Positions 10,749 to 20,754 of a DNA stretch of 64,000 nt are shown here, piece by piece. A program made the position numbers and the translations under genes. Location: positions 1,674,001 through 1,738,000 of the forward strand of contig CM041779.1 of the NCBI GenBank assembly GCA_023374045.1, read 5' to 3'. Numbering within the stretch: position 1 is the stretch's first letter; every line of letters starts with the position of its first letter. Below the pieces are notes generated by a model. The model was not told where the DNA came from. It was given only the letters and a program-made list of their open reading frames with translations, and made no database searches. This DNA comes from Limonium bicolor. Taxonomy: Eukaryota; Streptophyta; Magnoliopsida; Caryophyllales; Plumbaginaceae.

Positions 10749-13502
10749 TGTAACGACCCCAAAACCACCCTGGTTGAGAGACCGTTACACGCCGCGCGCT
10801 TATTACCTAAGACACGCAAGGCTACACTATCGAAACCCCAAAACAGAACTGATGCTCATATATTACCAAATAAACGATTACAACATGTCTTTACAATACA
10901 CAGGCGGAAGCCAAACTGAAATACAAAGCATAATCTAATTACAACTGGGCCCTAAGGCCAAGGCCAAACAAACTAAATACAAAACTCAAATGCCAAAACG
11001 AAAAGTAAGACCGAATCTCCAAGCACGAACTAAAACCTGCAAATCAGACGGAGATAGGGGTGAGCAAAACTATTGCTCAGCAGGTGATAAACTTCATCAG
11101 CTGAGCATGCTCAAAACATAATCTGAACATACATACTTATACATATACAGAAGCGCTTAGCCAGAGCGAAACCAGAGTCAAAGCGGAAGACTTTCAAATA
11201 GGCAGAAGTCTAAAACAGAAGAGGCTAAGCAGTGGTCAAAACATACACTTAATAGCAGAAGGTAAACTGAAGCTGAAAGCTTGACGAAATCAGAAGCTTA
11301 AGAAACTCAGAAGCTTAAACACAATCAGAAGCTTAGCAAAATCAGAAGCTTAGCAAAATCCGGAACTTATCAGAAGGCGGTAAGCACACAGCAGACCGTC
11401 TCAAATCAAATACAGATAGAGAGCAGACGAAGCAGAGCGCTTATAAAGCAGAAATACCCAGCAGACAGAAAGCACACAGCAGTCCGTCGACGTTTGAAAA
11501 CAGACAGAGCAGACAGAAACAGATCACTTAGTAAACCAGAGGCTTTCAGAAGACAGAAAGCACATAGCAGTCTGTCAGAAATCAGAAACAGTTAGAGCTA
11601 ACAGAAAACAGAACTCTTAACAATCAGAAGTGGGACACTAGCACCAAGCATAACACTCAGAAAGGGTCGAAGACCCATGGATCTAACAGATCCCTCGACA
11701 ACGCAGAAATGACCCGAAGGCCAAAGGGTTCGTCAACCCCACAGAACAGATTGGGCATGACCCACACTCAGAATGACGTCTACATGGTATACCACGGAAT
11801 AGCTCGACCCAGCCATTCACGGCTCAGAAACAAAGTAACTAGGTCCCAAAACAGAGGCTTAATCCAAACAGATCGAAGCTTAATACAGAGCAGAGCGGAA
11901 GTCTTAACCAGATCAGAACAGAAAGCAAAGCTTAGCAAAATCAGAGAAGGAGCTTACCAATGGAAAGCCTTAGCAAGACAGAAGTCGAACCCGACTAGTA
12001 AATACGAAAGCAAACTGAAGTCAGAGGTTGAATCATATTTTCAGAGCAAACAGAGTTCAAAAGATTAACGGAGACCTTAAAATCAGAAAACACTTAAACA
12101 CATGCTAAAACTCCTGAAAACAGATAGTACTCGGAAAGAGGAATCCAACACCGCAAACGGCACTCAAAACGGAGCTCAAACGAAGAAGTTATGGTGAAAA
12201 CAGAGGGGTGTCCGAACTTGTGTCCGGACGTCGAAGTTCGGACACAGGTCGAACTCAAATCCGCAGAAAATTTCAAGGTGTCCGAACATCCAAGTTCAGA
12301 CGGATGTTCGGACGTCCTTCGGAAAACAACTCGTGTGAAGTCCGAACATGTGTCCGAGCTTAAAGGTTCGGACACATGTCGAAGAGAAAATCAGAGGGCG
12401 CAAAACGGGGTGTGTCCGAACTTCTAAGTTCGGACGGAAGTTCGGACACAGTGAAACTCTCAGAAAATCCAGACACAACAGAGCGTGTCCGAACTTCCAA
12501 GTTCGGACGGAAGTTCGGACGCGCCGAAAAGTTCAAATTCCAGAACGAAAACAGATGCGAACAGAGTCCTCAAAACAATGTCAAAAATGCAGTGAAACCA
12601 AAGTCTTTAAACCATAACCATGGCAGTTTTAGAAGGTCAAAACCAAAACAAATCAGACAGAGATCGATCACCAAACATAGGGCGATTAAACAATCCGAAC
12701 TCTCAAATCAGAAGCACTCAAAGTTCACAAAACAGAAGGGAACCATAGAGGTAGATTCACCATTGTCAAAGTAATACTTACATAACCAAAATACGCGAAA
12801 AACACTACCCACGGGGTTTTAACGCAATTGAAACAAATCAGAAATCACCCAAATCACCACAAATCAGAGAGTCAAATAACATATACGGAAACATTGATCG
12901 AAACCCCCGTGGGTGAACACACACAACTGAATCCATCTACCACCTACCTCACATCCGAAGCAAAGCTATCTCTGCGGACTCTACACTTCGGATTCCTCGA
13001 ATCTCCACTCGAATGACCATCCCTCGAATCGAACCATTCCCAAAATATAAAATCGAAATTAGAAAAGAGAGAAGGGGACTCAACGAAGAAGAGAATCAGA
13101 TCTACAACCCAAACTGACTGACAGACGAACAGAATTCCACTAGCGGATCTCCAGCAATCAATTTACAGGAAGGAGATTGGAAGAAGGGAGAAGAGCAAAG
13201 GGAGGTTATGGAGAGCGAGGAAGAACCATCGTGCGGAGAACGTCAGGAGAGTGGAAGGAGGAATTGATCGTGAATAGAAATTAGAGAAAGGAGAGTTAGG
13301 AAATAGTAAAATAAGAAACAAAATAATAAGTTCCTAACTCCTTAAGTAATAACAAATGAAAGACGTCTATAGCCCTCCTTCCTCGAGCTATGACAATAAT
13401 ATTTAAGGAATGTCATAAACACTCTAGTATAAGGTACAAATTAATCCGAACTCCCTTTGCGAATCAGAAGGAATATGATAAAAAAAAATCTGGGGCATAA
13501 CA
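10749..13502 (-). repeat. 5' LTR of element C (right copy)
   Basis: 2754 bp, with the same ends and internal repeats as the left copy. The palindrome cluster recurs at about 12205-12525. Confidence 0.92.
12205..12525. repeat. Palindromic TCCGAACTT cluster (right LTR of C)
   Basis: Second copy of the five-station cluster. Some arms carry single substitutions relative to the left LTR, for example near 12296 and 12423. Confidence 0.85.
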
Positions 13503-15205
13503 AGCTCTACTCAACCCAAATGAACACCTAAGTTCTCTCACTTACCAAGCCACCTAAAAGCACTCATTTCCTACTAAAATTTTGCCATAACCGCCCCATA
13601 AACCTAACATATCCATTTTCACCACTTCTCATCCTTTTCATTCCTAAACTAGCCACACCCATTCAAGGGTCCTACCAGCACATAATATATCCTCTAAACT
13701 TTATTAAACCACAATATAACCGCAAACTCAAATCATTTGGCTCCAAGGCCCTCAATTCAAACCAACAATTCACAAGTTCTCTCAAAATCAACTAAACACA
13801 TTTTCTCACATAGATTTCAATTCATAATTTGGGTTCATTAATTTATTTACCCATCCCATATCCTAAAGCAATTAAAACAAGGTTTAAGGTAGATTTTTAC
13901 CTTGATCTTCTAAGTTTCTTTTCCATTCTCCTCTTCTCTCTTTCTTGATCAAAACCGGCCAAGTGGGAATGGAGTTGCCAAACTCCATCCCAACACCCAA
14001 GAAACACAAAATGCATTTAATTAATTTTCTAAACCCTTAGAAATACACTAATCCAATGAAGGGGCTTAAAGCACAAAATTCTAGAGTTTGCCTTTGGAGT
14101 TTTAGGAGGGGTTTTCACCCTTGAATCAAGAAGATGGTTCCACCACAATTGGAGGGTTGAAATGAAGCTCCAAAACAAGAATAAAATGGGTTATCAAAGA
14201 GGGGCAAAATCGGTCAAGAATGGAGGGTGAAGAAAAATGAGTTTTTCTTGAATATTTTTACCTTAGGAGAGAGAGGAGACTCCAAGCTACCCATTGATGC
14301 CATTTTCTCTTAAAATGGGGAGAACCCATGGAGATGGACTTCATTATTTTTGGATTTTGAAAAGAGGGAAGTGTAGAGCTTGGTGAGAGGAACACAAATA
14401 TGTGTTTTGTTTTTTATTTGGAGCATTTTTGTGGCTTGAGCAAGAGGATGAAGAGAGGCTTCCATGGGAGCTTGTGGAGAGCTCAAAAATCGCCCCAAAC
14501 AGAGAGGGGAGGAGGAAGACGGTGAGAGAAGAAGAAATGGGAGAGAGAGAAGAGAGAAATAAGGGAGGAGAGAGAGGATGTCACTTTTTCTACTTTTTCT
14601 TTCTTTTCTTTTCTTTCTTTCTTTTTAGCTTTATGTGTGTGTGATGGGGCTGACCCACTTATTAAAACTGGCCCACTATATATGTATCTGCTGGAGCGTT
14701 TTTCGTCTTTTACCGAAAACGCTCGTTTATTTACCCGGTTTAGCATTATTCACTAACCGGGCCCGTTTTCCAGAATTTTCTCTTTTCTTTAATTTTAATG
14801 GCTTTTAAGCTCTCATTAATGTTTATTTATAGTTATTTAATGAACTATAATTTTTACGGGTTCGTTTGACCACTTAAAGTCATGTTTTCGGGTTTTCTCG
14901 AAAAACGTGCGCTAAAGCTTTATTAGCGTTTTTAATTCGTTTTATGGATCCGTTTTCTTCGGGAATTGTTCCCATATATTATTTAGGCCTTATTAAGCCT
15001 TTAAAATCCATCCAATACCCTTTTTATGGTTGTATTCCTCCTAGGGTCACTTAAAGCTCAATTTAGCGTTTTTCGCTTTTTAAGCGTTTTTCTTGTTTCT
15101 TTTGGATTTATTCTTTTTACCAAAATTCATTAGGCACTAATAGGCCCTCAATATCGTATTAGAGTAATTTAATCACCCTAATTAAGTTCGGGGTATTTCA
15201 CCTAA

Positions 15206-15977
15206 GTTGTGGCTGCAAGCCTTGCCTTGGGCTGAGTATTGGTTCAATACTACATTTCACCAAAGCTTGGGAACCACTCCTTTTAAAGTAGTTTATGGAA
15301 GAGATCCTCTTGTTCTCTTAAGATACAGCCCCTTGGGCTCTCTTATTAATGAAGTAGATGTTCAGTTGGCGGAGGGGGATTCATTACTTGATGAACTGAA
15401 GGCAAACTTGTTAAAAGCCCAGCAAAGGATGAAATCTCAAGCTGATGCTCATAGAAGGCAGGTTCAATTTGCAGTAGGCGATTGGGTGTTTTTGTGAATT
15501 CATCCCTACAAATACAGATCTCTCATTAAGAAACGCAATGCCAAATTAAGTCCCCGTTATTACGGTCCCTTTGAAATCAAGGCTCGAATTGGAGAAGTAG
15601 CATACAAACTGCTCCTTCCTCCCAGCGCAAAAATTCACCCTACTGTTCATGTTTCCCAGCTTCGAAAAGCTCTACCACCGTCTTCTCACAACTCTCCTCA
15701 GTTACCAACTGGTTTGACAGATGAGCTGGAACTGCAGCTACAACCAGCAGAGATACTAAGCTACAGACACCGTGAAAATGGGGAACCTGAAGCTCTAATC
15801 CGCTGGCATAATTCTCCTGAGTTTGATGCTTCATGGGAGCTAATTTCTGTTCTTAAAGAACAGTTTCCAGATTTACACCTTGAGGACAAGGTGTTAGTTC
15901 AGGAAGGGGGTGATGTTATGCCTCCTGGTTTAAATAATAGCAACAGATTTGGACTAGTGTATACTCGGAAGGGCTAA
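15206..15977 (+). pseudogene. Integrase C-terminus and chromodomain of element A
   Basis: Continuation of the integrase after element B: WLQALPWAEYWFNTTFHQS and PFKVVYGRDP, then the GPY/F region with PRYYGPFEI. A TGA at 15495-15497 replaces a codon after GDWVFL. Downstream is a chromodomain (about 15750-15880) with ALIRWHNSPEFDASWE, ending in FPDLHLEDKV. The last 21 codons or so run into the 3' LTR before the stop. Chromodomains at the integrase C-terminus mark chromoviruses and are thought to guide insertion through histone marks. Confidence 0.88.
15901..15913 (+). other. Polypurine tract of element A
   Basis: AGGAAGGGGGTGA lies immediately before the 3' LTR and is overlapped by the chromodomain reading frame. 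Confidence 0.8.
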
Positions 15978-16159
15978 TCAGTAATTGTGCTCAGTGCCTT
16001 CTATTCGGTTTGCTTACTATTCTGTTAGTCTGTTAGTTAGCTTGCTGTAACTAACTAATAGTACTTAAGGACTTGTAATACACGGTGTGGGGAGGATTGA
16101 AGAATGAAATAAACGTACCTTTTTGGAGGTTTGGGAGTTTGATACACTCGAACGTATCA
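15914..16159 (+). repeat. 3' LTR of element A
   Basis: 246 bp, five substitutions from the 5' LTR, followed by the GACTA duplication. Confidence 0.95.
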
Positions 16160-16391
16160 GACTATATTTGTAGGTAGAGCCTACTTCTCATTAATTATCC
16201 TGACCGAGTCTAAATATTTTTGTAGGTAGAGTTTTCTTGCTCCATAAGTTTTTAAAATTTTACTTTATATACTCAACAACAACTTTGTTTCTAGCTTTTG
16301 TTGAATCTAATGTCAATAAAATAAAAACACAAAGGGTTCAAATATGTTGATAGAGTCATTGTTCAGATAGAATCTTCTAAATCATCATCAC

Positions 16392-16737
16392 ATTAAAACT
16401 CCAAGATTTCCACCAAAGGAGAACTTAATGAAGTTAGAAGTAGTTGATGATGGCATGTTGAACCTAAGAAGTAATTTGGAATGTTATTATGATGTATTTA
16501 GCATTACTTTAACCAAGGAACTAATCATGTTTTAATGGTCTTTTAACATGAACCCCGACCGAGAACCAGTAACCAGTCCCAAGCCAACGCCCAGCCGGCC
16601 ACCCGGGCCCTGATACCCGGATAACAGCTAGCCAGCCTCCACAAAACAATGCTAGTCGGACAAGACTCCTCCTTTTCCCCGATAAGGATCAAGCCGGCTT
16701 CCCAAGCCACGATCCCAGTCGTGAAAGTCAAGCAATT
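16392..16737. repeat. Left end of the duplicated block (copy 1)
   Basis: Starting at CATTAAAACTCC this stretch matches 53139-53490 closely, including a GC-rich part (CCAGCCGGCCACCCGG) that resembles part of an LTR. Copy 2 continues past the point where copy 1 is cut by the foldback sequence at about 16738. No gene is seen here or in 16165-16391. Confidence 0.7.
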
Positions 16738-16991
16738 ATCATTAAAAAATTTAAAAAATAAAAATATCATTAAATATTAAAAAATTCTTTTTTAAAATTT
16801 ATTCAATACCATAAAAAGAATATTGAGTTCTAAACAAATAATTTATACCAATTTTTCTACCAAATATATATTTTTTAATTATTATTTTCTATCAATTTAG
16901 ATTATTTTTTTATTCTAATTTTTTTATATTGTTGATAAATTTTAAAAACTAAAATTTCTAAATATAATAATTTATTAGAAATAGAGCAACT

Positions 16992-17034
<43 letters not shown>

Positions 17035-17173
17035 CATACAATATTAAATAGTAAAACTTGTGTGAAAGGTAGAATAAAACATTTTAAGAATAATAATATG
17101 CAACTTATTAGGAGCAAGTAATAATAAGTTGCATATTATTATTTAATTCTACATTTCAAACAAGTTTTACTAA

Positions 17174-17223
<50 letters not shown>

Positions 17224-17495
17224 CTGAGTCACTCTATCTAAATAAATTATTATGTTTAGAATTTAATTTATCGGCAATATAAAAAAATTATTTACTTTAT
17301 GAAATAAATAATCTAAAGAGATAGCAAATAATAATTAAACAAAGTATGATAAAAATTATGGTATTTATTTGGTATAAATTATAGTACTAAATTGATAGAA
17401 AAATTGGTATAAACTATTTGTTTAGAACTCAATATTTATGATATTGAATAAATTTAAAAAAACTTTTTTTAATATTTATTGATATTTTAATTTTT
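16738..17495. mobile_element. Foldback or MITE-like inverted repeat of about 0.75 kb
   Basis: The whole segment is an imperfect palindrome centred near 17115. The innermost arms, AATAATATGCAACTTATTA and its complement, are separated by about 10 bp. Outer arms match over hundreds of bases, for example AGTTCTAAACAAATAATTTA near 16829 against its complement near 17405-17430. Both arms carry a (TA)n tract at the same distance from the centre. The paralogous site at 53490 lacks it. No clear target duplication was found. Confidence 0.7.
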
Positions 17496-18291
17496 TTTCA
17501 ATTTTTTTTAATTTTTATAATTTTTAATTTGTATAAATTTTTTGTTTTATGTTTTTTTTTATATAATTTTTTTCATTTTTATAAATTTTTATAAATTTTT
17601 TTGTATTTTGATATTTTTATTAATTTTTAAGTATTTTTGTTATTTTTATCTTTTTTCTATCTATAGTGGCATTCTATGAACTTTTTGAAAAATATAGTGA
17701 CATTTTGTGTCTTTCTTTTTTTTAGTGACATTTCATGAATTAGCTAAAAATATAGTGGCATTTCATAAAATTGGGATTTAAATGTAATTTAATTTAATAA
17801 TTTTTGTATATTTTAATACTTTAATTTTATAAGGGGGTCTGGCCTGCAAATGACATTAGTCATCTAGATGAATGGGAAATTAGTACGCGACAGTGATCAT
17901 ATATAAACTTCACTTGGTCAACCAGCAAATCTAGGAACAAGGGGAAAAACTTATGCTCGAACTAGTGGTTATTTTTGTCAATGTTTCTCTTTTTTTTTTT
18001 TTGTATTCCATATGCATATAAATTTGCATATGGAACTTTAAGGTCAAAGACCCAAACAAGTTGCAATCTAATAAAAAAAACTCAAACAAACTCCAGCAAC
18101 AAACTCTCAAGACAGACCTCATGTTGCAGATCCAGCTTCTTGTTATTAAAAATGTCTGATAACCAACTTACATGTTCACATCAACTCCAGACGGCGTAAG
18201 TGCAAAAAGCTCCTTTTAATCACACATGTGATGTAAATAGGTAAGATAGGACATGCTTCATAATTTAGGGGCAAGGTCTAGAAATCTTGAT
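17496..18291. other. Intergenic DNA downstream of USP copy 1
   Basis: T-rich sequence to about 17840, then about 450 bp that match 56325-56758 of the second copy. Short plus-strand frames here are not conserved between the copies, so no gene is called. Confidence 0.5.
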
Positions 18292-19366
18292 TTAGTGGGG
18301 CTTTGGTTTCTTGACAATCATCACAGAGCAATGAGCATGATGAGCGCAGTAGTCACTCACGCTTCCCAGAACAGCCCTGTAGAAGAGGCATAAAAATTTC
18401 TTGAGATTTCATACAATACAATTATGATTGTTGAACAACAACGATCAAACAGATCTCCAAGAACTACCGTAGTTACATTAGAACAATCTCTGTATAGTAT
18501 TTCTTTTTATGAGAAAAGAAATCCACACACCGAAAAATCAGGATGTTACCTTTTAATAACTCCATAACCATGACTACCGATCACCAACATTGAAGCATGA
18601 AACTTATCCGCTGCTTCACACAGTACGTTCCTCGCATCACCTTCCCAAATTACCATTTTAGCATGACGTATCTGCGAAGAATAATAACATTGATAAATTT
18701 AACAAAACCTAACAAAATCAATCCACAGAAATTCGATTAGTAATCTACAAGGTCAATAGCAAGTAATATATAAATCCTACCGATTTAGAGATACACATTT
18801 GCTTTGCTTTTTCTTGAACTCTGTTAGCTTCGATTTTCAGCTCCGTGTCTACTTGAGCCACCACTGTCCCTACACCTACTTTAGGATCAAAATTTTAAAC
18901 AAACGGTACAGTACTACCAACGCGCAAGTTAAGATCACGAATCAAGTAATAATCAATAATCTCGCTGATGAAAAAGGTTTCTGTTGCGATGGATCAAATT
19001 CAATATTTAACCAATAATCGGAATCGGCCTGACTTAGGTCACTTGAGTGACTTCACTTATGCCATATTCCGTGCAAGAGAAACATAAATTTTGAGCGTAG
19101 CGGACGAGAAATTAAGATACTAAAATCTTACCGGGACCGACGAGTCCAATCGCGGAGACAGCAGAAGGTTTGGCGTGAACGACGACGAGTTCGAATGAGA
19201 AATTCGGAGTGTGTGGTGCGAAAAAATGATCTAAAATCCACTCCAGAGCGTAGTAACTGTGTTCGCTATCATCGATTCCTATTAGAATCACTGGTTTCTC
19301 TGGTACAGTCTCCGCCGCCATCGGAACTTCCGATGCCGTCGATGTCACAGCCACTTCCGTTGCCAT
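18292..19366 (-). CDS. Universal stress protein A-like protein (four exons)
   Basis: A four-exon gene: exon 1 19366-19132, exon 2 18869-18781, exon 3 18671-18550, exon 4 18376-18292. All introns are GT-AG and the total is 531 bp, or 176 aa. The protein has a short Ala/Thr/Glu-rich leader and then a single Usp domain starting VILIGIDDSEHSYYALEW. It ends with the ATP-binding signature Gx2Gx9GS (GSHGYG...VLGS) and HCSVMIVKK. It resembles Arabidopsis single-domain USPs, soluble ATP-binding proteins linked to stress responses. The start is the ATG at 19366; frames extending upstream lack an ATG. Exon phases join correctly, so I see no break. A second, damaged copy lies about 38 kb away. Confidence 0.93.
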
Positions 19367-19548
19367 ATTTACCGCTGCCGCTGGTTTCGTTCTTGTTTCA
19401 CTGCTACTCGATTGTTGTGGAAGAGAAATTGTGTCGGGTGAAACTGGAAAAGTTGGATGAAGGAAGGAGGACACAAGGTTCGAGAGTTTCCCGCCGTTGA
19501 GAGTGTGAGTAATGCGCTCTGCACTGAGAGACGACGATTGACGTGTTG

Positions 19549-19602
19549 TTTTTATAGTGTCGACACAAAGAAGAGAATTGAAGAGGTGGAAACATGACGT
19601 GG
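19549..19602 (-). promoter_or_regulatory. Core promoter of USP copy 1
   Basis: TATAAAAA (19556-19549, minus strand) lies about 185 bp before the ATG. An ACGT-core motif, CCACGTCA (19602-19595), lies upstream, and another ACGT sits just below the TATA box. ACGT elements are bound by bZIP factors in stress and ABA responses. The assignment is by motif only. Copy 2 has the same elements. Confidence 0.6.
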
Positions 19603-20578
19603 CTTGATAATTCGATAACCATGAACATTTCCCGTCTTTCCAAGCTTATAATACTACTACTTGTTTCGCTTCTTTACTGTGCGCGAGCTGTCAGCGCCGT
19701 TGTTTCATACTTTCATGTTTGGTCATCCGCATTGAAAGGTGATTGGAGAGTTTTCATATTTAATTTGATGAATTTTCATATTTAATTTAACACATTTGTA
19801 ATATATCATTTGTATGTCGATCTAAATAATTAATATATTAATTTAAACAAAAACTTAAAACACCGACTAGTATACGAAGAATGTCATTTTCGTTATCGTC
19901 TACTTCCTCGCTCTTCTTTTCAAAACGGAAATAAATAGTTTGTTTGAGTCAATTGTCTAGCCCAACCCAGTGATATTATAAGTTAGTATCTTGAGGTATA
20001 AGGATTTTTGACCGTGGATTTCAAAACCATAAATATGTTTTCTTAGACACTAATTTCTTCCCACGTGATAACTTATTCCTTAACATGTTAGATTTTCACT
20101 CACCGTATCATAACAACACTTAATGCATAATCTCAACCACAATCTCTTTCTTTCTAAAAGCGTATTATTTGACAAAACCTTAAGGGTATGACTTCCATGT
20201 ATATTTTTGTTGTTCACTTGGAGTTATGGTTCTTTGGTTTGGTGATGCAAAGGAGAAAAAAGTGATTTAAAAATAAAGACTGATAAGAAGAAAGAACTTG
20301 TGGGTGTGATTTTATAATAATTATTGTCCGATGCGACAATGTGACATAAAGACGTTGTTAGGCCGGAGGGAATTAATGCCTAAACAAATAAAATTTATAG
20401 TTTTAAGGGCCTATTGTTAGGAACTCCCCTACCTCGAGGGGGTTTCCAGATTTATTGATAACCTGAAGATGCTAACTTGTAATATCGCTAAACTTCATGG
20501 GACTCAGAGTAATTTACTCTTGTTTTTTGAATTTGTTTGATTTATTACTTTAATTATGGTCTTTCTCTTATGTTTACG
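19603..20578. other. Intergenic DNA upstream of USP copy 1
   Basis: No supported gene. The stretches near 19880-19950 and 20520-20578 match 62010-62126, showing that the ancestral duplication extended this far. Confidence 0.5.
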
Positions 20579-20754
20579 GCTGCGTTCGGCATGGTAGTTT
20601 TGTGGTAGTTTTATGGCAGTTTTAGACTGGTTGTTTTGGCTGGCTGTTTTGTGGTAGTTTTGCTGGTTGTTTTGTGCTGGTTGTTTTGAAAACTAGTGTT
20701 CGGCAGGCGGCGGTTTCGTCTGGCTATTTTGAATAAGTTAGTTTTGTGCAGTGC
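20579..20754. repeat. GT-rich repeat starting GGCTGCGTTCGG
   Basis: Repeats of TGGTAGTTTTGTGG and TGGTTGTTTTG. The first 45 bp resemble 62372-62440. It may be one end of a MITE, but a matching right end was not found. The 32 kb retrotransposon inserted at its right side. Confidence 0.45.

Larger units (their letters stand above)
7150..13502 (-). mobile_element. Element C: non-autonomous LARD-like LTR retrotransposon
   Basis: Two very similar LTRs of about 2.75 kb flank an 843 bp interior that contains no gag or pol. The 5 bp duplication AGCTC brackets it (7145-7149 and 13503-13507). The PBS complement lies next to the right LTR and the polypurine tract complement next to the left LTR, so the element is on the minus strand. 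Long LTRs with a short non-coding interior fit the LARD class, which needs enzymes from another element. It is inserted in the solo LTR B and is the youngest layer of the nest. Confidence 0.92.
4459..15200 (-). mobile_element. Element B: solo LTR of a long-LTR gypsy family, split by element C
   Basis: Begins TGTAACACCCC and ends GGGGTATTTCA on the plus strand, and is flanked by CCTAA on both sides (4454-4458 and 15201-15205). Without element C it is about 4.4 kb (4459-7149 plus 13508-15200). No PBS, PPT or pol sequence occurs inside, so it is best read as one solo LTR left by LTR-LTR recombination. The terminal sequences match those of the Tekay-like LTRs at 20755, which lie on the minus strand, hence the strand call. 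It interrupts the integrase of element A. No coding region is supported inside it. Confidence 0.85.
316..16159 (+). mobile_element. Element A: short-LTR Ty3/gypsy chromovirus, interrupted by nested insertions
   Basis: A complete but decayed LTR retrotransposon. Two 246 bp LTRs begin TGTTATGCC and end CGTATCA and are flanked by the 5 bp direct repeat GACTA (311-315 and 16160-16164). The order PBS, gag, protease, RT, RNase H, integrase, chromodomain, PPT is that of Ty3/gypsy. Removing the nested element leaves about 5.1 kb. That size, the short LTRs and a chromodomain ending LHLEDKV resemble the Reina clade of plant chromoviruses; the clade call is inference. The two LTRs differ at five positions by eye, about 2%, so insertion is fairly recent even though the coding region has several stops and frameshifts. 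Confidence 0.95.

Noticed and set aside
17975..18199. Small gene downstream of USP copy 1 (also 56455-56703)
   Set aside because: The frame is not preserved between the two duplicated copies.
19112..19474. A longer USP frame starting upstream of the ATG at 19366
   Set aside because: The upstream extension has no ATG; it begins at GTG and is most likely 5' UTR. The same applies to copy 2.
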